Source of the DNA: Muraenolepis orangiensis
Taxonomy: Eukaryota > Chordata > Actinopteri > Gadiformes > Muraenolepididae
Direction of reading: 5' to 3'
Assembly: GCA_027704905.1 (NCBI GenBank)
Contig: JANIIK010000484.1
Coordinates: 218,001 to 282,000 of the forward strand
Length of the DNA: 64,000 bases
Position 1 is the first letter of the stretch. Each line of letters opens with the position of its first letter. Below the pieces are notes generated by a model. It ran no database searches and had not been told where the DNA came from. It saw only the letters and a list, made by a program, of their open reading frames with translations. Position numbers and translations under genes: made by a program. Below, one piece after another: positions 57,701-64,000 of the stretch.

Positions 57701-60527
57701 GGTGTGGTATGTACCAAACGATCTCTCCCGAAGGTGCCTCTGGAGCTAGCTCCGCATCACCATTGTCGATTACATCCTTCATAAAGGCTGTGTAATGATC
57801 ATAGAGTTGTTGATTGGCCTTAAGCTTCCTCTTTAGATGTTGCAAGCGAATAGTGGCCAATTTCTTATTGTTTGGCAACAAGGGAGGACTATCACCTCTG
57901 AACGGGAGAGGCATCTCCAGGTGGCCATCCTCTTTCTGCTGAATATTCTCACTAAGGAGCTGTATGAAACGCACGTCATCTTGTGAGATGTATTTGCCCT
58001 CAGAATTCTTCTCACTGAAGTCGGACTCCAGCACCCTCAAAACGTCTGAGGCTAATGGGACTGGCAGTTCTCTTACAGCAACTCTGTGTACATAGCTTTG
58101 ACTTCCCTGCCTATCAAGGTGGGGATTGGCTGCTCCTATGATACTCCATCCCAGCTCTGTTTTCTGGGCAAACGGCTCATTCGCACCACCCATGATGACT
58201 TCAATGGGGGCCAGAGCTGAAGGACAATTGTAACCAATCAACAGTCCCACATCACACTCCTGGAGTGTTGGCAACTTATCGTCCAGATGTTTGAGATGTG
58301 GCCACTGCAATGCTGTAGTCTTGGTTGGTATACAGGATCTATCAACCGGAATGAAGTCACGTGTATATGATTGCTGTAACTGTATCCGATTATCCGAATA
58401 GAAACTTCGAACTTGCAAATCACACACACTGTGGCTGGCTATGATTGTGTCAATGGCAGTCATTGTACTAAGCTTCAGCTGCAATGGTCGAGATGCCACG
58501 TTCAATTCTCTGACTAGACTTTCCAAGACAAAGGTTGAATCGCTCTGTGTGTCAAGAAGAGCATATGTGAGAATCTCCTTCTGAGGATCTCTTGCAGATG
58601 ACAAGAAAACTGGAACAATGCTAGAGGTGGCAGAAGCATTCTGAACTAGCGCGTGGCTCAAGACCCTATGGACTTCCTGGTTTCTTTCTCCTTCTGTGAA
58701 AGTCCGAACCCCATTTGCTGCTTCCCCAAACCTTGTCTCTCTTTCCTCGTGTAAACATGTTGGGTGACGTCGGCCACACACTCCACAGATATGTCGAGTC
58801 CTACAGTCTTTAGTGACATGTCCTTTGCGCAGACACCCAAAGCACAAATAATTCTGATGAATAAACAACCTTTTATCTGCCATGGACTTGGAAGCGAAAG
58901 CTGGGCACCTAGCAATACCATGAAACTCTTCTTTACAGATAATGCACGGTAGCCTTGACCTAAAACCAGGGAGGCTTTCTGGTATATGGTCTTTCACTTG
59001 AGCGGATCTATCGAGTTCTTCTACTACAAGTCTGCTCCATTTGCGTACAACCCAATCTGGTAGTTTCCTCAACAGCTTATGATTTTCCTCACTATCATTT
59101 AAAATAGACAAGCCCTTAACGTGGGGCATAGCCTCAGCGCAGCCCTTTACGAAGTCTGCAAAATCTCTCAGCGCGAAAGGATCATTTGGGGCAACTTTAG
59201 GCCATTTCATGAGCTTGTCCCGAAATGCTTTCTGCATGATAAATGGGTTTCCATACCGGTCCTTTAACACAGCCCAGGCGCCTTCGTATGCATCTTCAGA
59301 ACTCCGGTAAAAGAATCCCTCCACAGCCTTGCGTACCTCGCCTGTGAGGTAACCTTTCAAATACAGCATTTTTTCACTAGGAGGGATAGGTTTTCTGTCA
59401 ATCAGAGTTGTAAATGTCATCTTAAAGTCAACAAACTTCAAAGGATCACCTGCAAACATGGTTGGCTCAGGAACAGGCAGACGGTTTAAGCTAAGTGAGC
59501 TCGCAACTGCTTCTGCCAGCTTGACTGCAAAACTCTGAGAGAGTTCTTGTGATTGGGACAGTGCAACAGTGGTGCCTGGTTGGTGGTTCAAATTAACAGC
59601 TGGAGTTGTTACGATGACTGGGACAGTGGTGTTGGGCTCTCCCACTACATCACCTTCAAGCTGATTGTATGCCCGCACTCGAGCTGCAGCCACTTTAACA
59701 TCCATGTTTGCATGCATCATTTTCAACTTTGTTTTTTCCTCCTCGAGATGCAGTTCGACCTCAGCCTGCCTCTGTTTCATTTGCACCATCATTTGTGACT
59801 CATGTAATTTCCACTCACTTTCCAGCTTACTCAGTTTAGCATGCTGAACCTGTATCTCCTGCATAGACTTAGCTTGTTCTACTTTAGCCGCAAGTTCAGC
59901 CTCTGCATCGACTCGCTTACTAGAGGCTCTGCTAATAACAGACAGGTTGTCTATATTTTCAGAAATTACACTCTCTGTGTTAGTGCCACCAAAAATAGAT
60001 TGATGTTCATCACGATTTAGAGTCATTCGCACTCTTTCCTTTTCGACTTCCTCTTTAAAAGTCCCTTGGTCTAGACCTACTTCCAGTCGTTTACTCACAA
60101 GATCACCTATCTCTGCAGTCAGTGTGCTACAAGCATCCATTTTTTGAACAACATCTGTAGTATTAAGACCATTGCGTTGGAGTGCCTCATAATTTTGAAT
60201 TACATGGTCATATCCAAATTGAATGTCTTTGTTTATTTTCTCCAGATCTTCCTTCAGACAGAATTTCTTAAGTATTGTCCTAGACTCTCTTGCTATTTTC
60301 TTCCAGGATTCATAAGTTTTCAGAAATGCCTTTAAAAGTTTTTTACCTTGTTCTTCACGCATTTGTTTGCCCTTATCTGTTAGCTGCCGCTGGCGAGAAC
60401 CAGTGGCAGTTTCTTGTGAGTCAGTAGGCTTTTTATCTTCTTCAACTGGTGAAGGATCTTCTTCAGGACCTAAGTCCTTGTCATCAGGGATTTTTCCCTT
60501 TTCTCCGTCCACTGACATTTTGATCAT
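54705..60527 (-). CDS. BEL/Pao Gag-Pol polyprotein, intact
   Basis: 1940 residues, single frame. The start MIKMSVDGEK is the first Met; the internal Met4 is an alternative. Gag about 1-600: charged coiled-coil (205-290), DUF1759-like capsid region (350-520), knuckle C562-x2-C565-x4-H570-x4-C575 plus CGVCGRRHPTCLH (581-593). Protease: YALLDTQSDSTF with Asp659; the triad reads D-T-Q. RT: VAIICDIERMFHQF (Asp1000), HLFGAASSPGCANFGLK, SSFYVDDGLV (YVDD 1078-1081). RNase H: HHFSDAS (Asp1260), Glu1304, FWTDSQ (Asp1334), NPADHASRG (Asp1380). Integrase: His/Cys site (H1563/H1568, C1599, C1602), Asp1634 (MDCFGPF), Asp1696 (NCDQGRN), Glu1746 (GGVWERQI). No envelope gene. All listed RT, RNase H and integrase catalytic residues are present. 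The protein would form cytoplasmic particles and copy and integrate the element. Confidence 0.96.
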   Translation of the reverse strand: MIKMSVDGEKGKIPDDKDLGPEEDPSPVEEDKKPTDSQETATGSRQRQLTDKGKQMREEQGKKLLKAFLKTYESWKKIARESRTILKKFCLKEDLEKINKDIQFGYDHVIQNYEALQRNGLNTTDVVQKMDACSTLTAEIGDLVSKRLEVGLDQGTFKEEVEKERVRMTLNRDEHQSIFGGTNTESVISENIDNLSVISRASSKRVDAEAELAAKVEQAKSMQEIQVQHAKLSKLESEWKLHESQMMVQMKQRQAEVELHLEEEKTKLKMMHANMDVKVAAARVRAYNQLEGDVVGEPNTTVPVIVTTPAVNLNHQPGTTVALSQSQELSQSFAVKLAEAVASSLSLNRLPVPEPTMFAGDPLKFVDFKMTFTTLIDRKPIPPSEKMLYLKGYLTGEVRKAVEGFFYRSSEDAYEGAWAVLKDRYGNPFIMQKAFRDKLMKWPKVAPNDPFALRDFADFVKGCAEAMPHVKGLSILNDSEENHKLLRKLPDWVVRKWSRLVVEELDRSAQVKDHIPESLPGFRSRLPCIICKEEFHGIARCPAFASKSMADKRLFIHQNYLCFGCLRKGHVTKDCRTRHICGVCGRRHPTCLHEERETRFGEAANGVRTFTEGERNQEVHRVLSHALVQNASATSSIVPVFLSSARDPQKEILTYALLDTQSDSTFVLESLVRELNVASRPLQLKLSTMTAIDTIIASHSVCDLQVRSFYSDNRIQLQQSYTRDFIPVDRSCIPTKTTALQWPHLKHLDDKLPTLQECDVGLLIGYNCPSALAPIEVIMGGANEPFAQKTELGWSIIGAANPHLDRQGSQSYVHRVAVRELPVPLASDVLRVLESDFSEKNSEGKYISQDDVRFIQLLSENIQQKEDGHLEMPLPFRGDSPPLLPNNKKLATIRLQHLKRKLKANQQLYDHYTAFMKDVIDNGDAELAPEAPSGEIVWYIPHHGVYHPKKPNKLRVVFDCSAKFCGISLNDTLLTGPDLINSLVGVLFRFRKEAVAIICDIERMFHQFFVTPEHRTYLRFLWWEHGDLDREPKEYQMAVHLFGAASSPGCANFGLKYLAHQYKARYPTAASFIESSFYVDDGLVSVPTIKMASELIVEAQELCKGGGLRLHKFNSNESKVLGCIKPSESAINAERLDLKPDSASVEHALGIQWLIDSDRFSFNINLNNKPDTRRGILSVIASLYDPLGFVAPFVLSGKCILQELCRRSIGWDDLLPEDLYPRWEEWENGLRSLRGVTIPRCYHPKEFGRIVRVELHHFSDASNVGYGACSYLRYKNDEDTVHCSLVMAKARVAPTKLMSIPRLELSAAVTAARLSVLLKLELNMKVDEEFFWTDSQVALAYINNEVRRFHVFVANRVQLIRENTSPSQWHYVGTKQNPADHASRGLRASDILSSNWLSGPEFLWKDEVQEESRPSTDLLIGDPEVRAVKAFATISSNRTDIIDRLAKVSSWTTLLKVVARIRRLASKQKYPTDVLTVVEREGAASAVIKLVQQQAFSQEIKMLEAGGNLPCTSPLFSLDPVLREGMLCVGGRLKHSSLSEEFRHPCILPKAGHITQLILSHYHSQVCHQGRSQTQMELRANGFWIISCSKLVAKVIHKCVKCRKLRRPVEEQRMAELPKERVEASAPFTYCGMDCFGPFIIKRNRKEHKRYGLIFTCLYSRAVHLEMLEDLSTDSFINALRCFISLRGAVRHLNCDQGRNFVGARNELGKALKQCNNQALQMFLADKQCEFVLNAPSASHAGGVWERQIRTIRNVLNATLTQSQGRLDDASLRTLFYEAMAIVNSRPLTVDGINDPTSLEPLTPNHLVQMKSKGALPPPGEFVREDLYSTKRWRRVQYLIEQFWSRWKREYLLNISTRQKWHVARRNLKVNDVVIIKEDLLPRNQWQLGRIVERTVDGDGLVRRVRLQVGDRNSKGLGAQAKLSTIERPVQKLVLLLETE

Positions 60528-60658
60528 GCAGTCTCTTCAAATTGCTGTCAATGTACGTCCTTGCCCGAGTGCGTGGACCAGATGAACGCGGGGTTGTTGA
60601 CAATGAAGACAGCAACACAGCATGGCAGGAGACCCAGACGTAGCGATCAAGTTTTCAC
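60528..60658 (-). other. Leader of BEL/Pao element 2
   Basis: 131 bp between the 5' LTR and the Gag start. Directly after the LTR it reads GTGAAAACTTGATCGC; I could not match this to a usual tRNA 3' end (no TGG start), so the primer is undetermined. Confidence 0.7.
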
Positions 60659-61182
60659 TGTTACAGCCCTTGGATCCAAACGACAAAGTCTCGACTGATG
60701 CATAAGACGATCTTTATTTAATGTCCATCCGTGACGTCATCTTAGCACCGTGAAAACTGCGTTGGAAACGTACATAAACAGACAAACAAACATTTCACAT
60801 AACGGTTTCCACAGTACAGTACAAACACTAAACTAAATAACATTGGTATCGAACTACAGAGTTACAACTATGATCAAATAAACAACAAAGCATACCTTGC
60901 TGCGCTCTCCAAGGAATGCAAACATAATCCGAAAAGGGTCCGTTTAAAACACGATCAATACATGGGGATACAAAAAGGATAAAAAGTCAGGAATACAAAA
61001 GCGATACAAAGACGCACCAAACTTTCCTGCTGCCGACTACATCACGTAACCGGCGCTTCCAGCTGTACTGATCTACGGTGCGCCAATAGGGACACATTTA
61101 TGTAGGCCTACGGGTATCGAACGGGTATCGAAAGGATAATGCCTAGACAGGTTTAATAGACAGGTTCAAGTGGTCCGTTACA
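60659..61182 (-). repeat. 5' LTR of BEL/Pao element 2
   Basis: TGTAACGGACCACTTG...GGGCTGTAACA on the minus strand; AATAAA (in ATTAAATAAAGATCG, about 60712-60722) marks the polyadenylation signal. Confidence 0.95.
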
Positions 61183-61197
61183 AAGAGAAAACCATAC

Positions 61198-61540
61198 CTG
61201 CAGAAGACAACACATAGTTTCCCATTTCACTTCTGCGTCTGCAAGCAAAAAGAGCAACACAATGTTTAATTGTCCCTGGCGCCACGCTAGACCACAGGGA
61301 AAACAGCGGAACGCCATCACACAATTCGCGCCAAAAATCATTGAACTAAAACAGTGACTAAACCCCAAACCAACAGTCAAAACAATGCAAAACAGCATGA
61401 ACAACACATGAACAATCACAATGAACAATTTGTATCAAAAACAACAACATTAAAGTTAACACAATCACGAACACACTCAAACACCCCCAAGACATATTTC
61501 CCCACGACTTACCCGTAGTAATGCAAAACCGCAATGCTAG
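61198..61540 (-). other. Exon-like pair separated by a GT-AG interval
   Basis: Minus strand: ...GCATTGCGGTTTTGCATTACTACGG (low end 61513), donor GTAAGT, 274 bp, acceptor TTTTTGCTTGCAG, 41-nt segment ACGCAGAAG...CTTCTGCAG (61238-61198), donor GTATGG. The same segments are fused at 53964-54030. It could be host exons or an old element transcript; no reading frame is assignable. Confidence 0.5.
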
Positions 61541-61705
61541 GGGAAGGGGGAGGAGCTACGGAAACCCAGGAGGTACAACCGATCGGGAAATACACAGAAG
61601 GCGTTTCCACAGGAAACATTGATAAAATACAACAAAATAAAAACAACTCCTTTAAATAAAATTCACACACACACTCAACAGAATCATACACAGGTTGGAA
61701 ATACA
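61541..61705. other. No recognisable gene
   Basis: Short stretch between the exon-like pair and the copia LTR. Confidence 0.4.
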
Positions 61706-61983
61706 TGTTGACAGAGTCACATGTGTAGCAAGAAACCAGTCATGACGACGAGGTCTTCTTTAGCCTTAACTGGCGTGGTTTATTTTCATATGTGCATTGC
61801 ACCACTTGACCCGCTCTCCGTGAGAGCTAGAGAGAGAGAGATAGAAGGGGAGGGAACAATCCCTTATATCTGACACCTGACGTCAGCTACAATAGCTGCG
61901 CCTCCTTACGCCTATAGCGCCCTCTTACTGCGGAACAGTTATAGTGCAGTTACATACAGACATATTAACACTTACACTTAACA
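61706..61983 (-). repeat. 3' LTR of the copia element
   Basis: On the minus strand TGTTAAGTGTAAGTG to ACTCTGTCAACA, preceded by AAGTGGGAG. It contains GATATAAGGG (TATA-like) and GAAAATAAACC (polyadenylation). Confidence 0.82.
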
Positions 61984-62099
61984 CTCCCACTTATGAATGA
62001 CGTGTATACTGTACAACTTTTCCAAGAAAAAAATAACAATTCAAAACATTAAAAGAACATGGCGGTCAATATTACATAACAGGCAATATTTTACACACC

Positions 62100-63345
62100 G
62101 AACATGACCCCTGCAAATTTTTTCAATTTCAGTTTGGAGACAGGCTTCGTCATAGCGTCTGCAACCATGTCATCTGTAGGACAGTAAACCAGTGTCATCT
62201 TTTCTTCTCTGATGACAGAGCACTGTAATCCAGTGCTCTTCTGTGGGATCAGCAAAATGCTGTGATAGCTTACTCACTACTAAACATAGGTCAGGGCGAG
62301 TACATGTTGTCAAATAAATGAGGCTGCCTACAGCTTCTCTATACATTTTTACATCCGTCAATTTTGGTGCATCCTCATTGTAGTCTAGCTTTTGATCACA
62401 TGGTGTTTCCCTAGTTGTACACTCAGGATCCAGGATCTTTTCCACATATCTCTTCTGGGATATTTTTACACAACTGGCAGACTGTTCGAAGTCCATGCCT
62501 AGGAAATGTTTGAACCTGCCCAGGTCCTTCATCTTGAATCTGGTGGAGAGCATACCTTTCACCTGCTCTAGGTTTCTAGTGTTGTCTGCTGCCATGATCA
62601 AATCATCCACCCAAATCACAATTATCACTTTCCCTGACTCTTTTGACTCCTTTGTGTAAACACAGGGGTCTACTGGGTTCTGTATGAAGTGGTCTTCGAT
62701 TAGACATGTATGAAGCATCTCGTTCCAATTTCGCCCAGACTGTTTCAGGCCGTAAATGGATTTTTCTAGCTTGCATACTAGCTTCCCTCCTTTCTTCTCG
62801 TAACCTTCAGGTTGTTCCATATATATGTCCCTGTCAATGGGTGCGTGCAGGTAGGCTGTCTTCACATCCATCTGGTGTAAAATCAAGTCATCTTCGGCTG
62901 CCTTCTGCATAACTACCCGTACACTGGTCAGATTAGCTGTAGGGGAGAATGTCTCACCGTAGTCTATTCCTTCCCTCTGACTGTAGCCTTTAGCTACAAA
63001 CCTGGCCTTGTACCTGTCGTGCCCTTCAATACCCTCCTTGATTGAGTACACCCACTTGCCTCCCACTGCCTGTCTACCCTCGGGTAACTTTGTTAGAGTA
63101 AAAGTATGATTGTCCTCCAGGGACCTCATGTCCTCCATCGCTCTCTCCCATTTTCCTGACTCAGGGGATATCATGGCCTCTTTAAAGGTCTGAGGTACAC
63201 CACTCACTACCCTGTAGCAGTAATCTATACTGGTAAGTGTACTGCCATCCTCGTCACTTTCTCTCTGGGCATAGTCTTTCAGATACTTTGGGGGTTTATG
63301 TTCCCGGGGGGGATATCTCCCACTGCATGAGGCACGTGGCGTCAC
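62100..63345 (-). pseudogene. Copia reverse transcriptase with deleted RNase H
   Basis: The frame from 63345 reads through PPKYLKDYAQRES to the RT: KWERAMEDMRSLEDNHTFTL, LPEGRQAVGGKWVYSIKEG, KARFVAKGYSQREGIDYGET, FSPTANLTSVRVVMQKAAED, HQMDVKTAYLHAPIDRDIYM (first Asp), LEKSIYGLKQSGRNWNEML and VIIVIWVDDLIMAADNTRN (V-D-D), then MKDLGRFKHFLGMDFEQSAS and REAVGSLIYLTTCTRPDLCL. At about 62225 (EEHWIT) it jumps to the very end of RNase H, read in another frame as VYCPTDDMVADAMTKPVSKL and KLKKFAGVMFGV, so roughly 100-120 residues of RNase H are missing. The RT itself looks intact. Confidence 0.9.
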
Positions 63346-63364
63346 CCTAGGGTGCTTCTCGCCA

Positions 63365-64000
63365 TCATCCTGGCTGTTGACCGTCTGTCTCCATGTCTGT
63401 GCTCAGTACACTAGGCTGTGGCGTCTCTCTTTTCTCACACCCTACTCTGGAGTCCAGCTCTGGCTCCTGTGTCTGTGTCTCGTTCTCACATGTTGTCTTT
63501 GTGACAAACTTTACTAATCTGTGCTTTTGCACTTTCCCCTTACCGGGATAATAGAGTAGAAAAGCGGGGCTGCCCTTGTCATGCCCTACAAAAAGTCCTT
63601 TCTCACACCTGGACTCGAGTTTTCCTCTGTCCTGTTGGTAAGCATAACATACTGACCCAAACTTGTGCATCCTGGCTAGATCACACCTTTTTCCTGTCAG
63701 TGCTGTATATGGGGTGGTGCCCGTGTGCTTGTTAAAACACAGATTTCTGGTGTAAGCTGCTTCTTGGACCGCATAATGCCATAGACTCTTAGGTAAGTTA
63801 CCGTCTATTAGCTTACACCTAGCCATTTCGAAGAGAGTGCGCCCTTCCCTCTCAGCTATCCCGTTTTGGTGCGGGGAGTAAGGACAGGACGTCTCGTGTC
63901 TGATCTTGTTCCTTCTCAGCAGTGACTGAAACTCTCTATTTGTGAACTCTGTTCCGTTGTCGGACCTCAGGCACTTTACACTGCCATACGGAGCTGCAAG
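63365..64000 (-). pseudogene. Copia integrase core and C-terminus (partial)
   Basis: Open from the right window edge: VKCLRSDNGTEFTNREFQSL (second catalytic Asp), HQNGIAEREGRTLFEMARCK (catalytic Glu), then PKSLWHYAVQEAAYTRNLCF, TPYTALTGKRCDLARMHKFG, GLFVGHDKGSPAFLLYYPGK and RLVKFVTKTTC, the copia integrase GKGY-like C-terminal blocks. It stops at 63365 after DGQQPG; the RT frame starts 20 bases further in another register, indicating a small frameshift. The N-terminal zinc-binding part lies beyond the window. Confidence 0.9.

Larger units (their letters stand above)
54043..61182 (-). mobile_element. BEL/Pao element 2, apparently complete and young
   Basis: Two LTRs of 525 and 524 bp differing by one substitution and one single-base indel, a perfect 5-bp target duplication AAGAG (54038-54042, 61183-61187), and one uninterrupted 1940-codon Gag-Pol on the minus strand. 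7140 bp in total. It has everything expected of an autonomous BEL/Pao element and no visible disabling lesion. It is a different subfamily from element 1, whose LTRs are unrelated. Confidence 0.95.
61706..64000 (-). mobile_element. Ty1/copia element, minus strand, runs off the window
   Basis: Minus strand: integrase (from the right edge), RT and an RNase H stump, purine tract AAGTGGGAG, then a 278-bp 3' LTR. A frameshift lies between integrase C-terminus and RT, and most of RNase H is deleted. Gag, protease, integrase start and the 5' LTR would lie beyond 64000. Confidence 0.9.

Noticed and set aside
54705..60527. A giant host gene
   Set aside because: The protein carries BEL/Pao Gag, protease, RT, RNase H and integrase in order and is enclosed by LTRs with a target duplication.
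1..64000. tRNA, rRNA or small structured RNA genes
   Set aside because: No cloverleaf-like A/B box combinations or rRNA signatures were seen by eye; a covariance-model search would be needed to exclude them fully.

Overview
The window looks like repeat-dense genomic DNA from a ray-finned (teleost) fish. That is inferred from the repertoire: vertebrate-type L2, jockey-like and RTE-like LINEs, Ty3/gypsy elements including a chromodomain-bearing chromovirus, two BEL/Pao elements, a Ty1/copia element, several hAT transposons, and exons of a TET-type 5-methylcytosine dioxygenase. There is no prokaryotic architecture. No tRNA, rRNA or CRISPR array was found. Almost everything recognisable is a transposable element, most of them broken and stacked inside one another.

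Layout. 1-1550: minus-strand 5' end of a Ty3/gypsy element (family A: LTR, gag, protease). 2150-3208: decayed DDE_Tnp_4-type transposase with one intron. 3849-5079: minus-strand L2 LINE 3' end. 5080-9606: Ty3/gypsy family B, whose primer-binding site holds a hAT element (which itself holds a solo LTR), and whose pol is split by a short non-autonomous LTR element with a repeat-filled interior. 9904-13694: second family A copy, plus strand. 13770-15027: jockey-like LINE. 15047-16645: hAT with a zf-BED coding remnant and a second hAT nested in it. 16663-29958: BEL/Pao element 1, split by an L2 LINE (itself split by a solo LTR) and by an RTE-like LINE. 30545-31998: internally deleted minus-strand chromovirus, followed by a likely solo LTR. 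32705-34857: four remnant exons of a tet gene (tet3-like), the only clear host-gene sequence. 34866-37960: near-full-length minus-strand RTE-like LINE. 38896-44083: degenerate plus-strand chromovirus with chromodomain, its 3' junction apparently inverted. 46201-46785: 60-bp minisatellite. 47500-48833: chromovirus remnant and another hAT. 49855-50558: L2-like endonuclease fragment carrying an 11-copy 24-bp coding repeat. 50559-53175: Ty3/gypsy family C, interrupted by a third RTE-like copy. 54043-61182: BEL/Pao element 2, apparently complete, with one uninterrupted 1940-codon Gag-Pol frame, almost identical LTRs and a 5-bp target duplication. 61706-64000: Ty1/copia, minus strand, running off the right end.

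How it fits together. Each autonomous element encodes its own set: gag with zinc knuckles, protease, reverse transcriptase, RNase H and integrase in the LTR elements; endonuclease plus reverse transcriptase in the LINEs; transposase in the DNA transposons. Only BEL/Pao element 2 appears coding-competent. Target-site duplications read directly from the sequence date the insertions relative to one another and give an explicit nesting order. The most biologically interesting points are the intact young BEL/Pao element, the exon-intron remnants of a TET dioxygenase, the repeat-cargo non-autonomous LTR element, the basic octapeptide repeat in a LINE N-terminus, and a short exon-like pair present both unspliced and as if spliced on the two sides of the BEL/Pao insertion.
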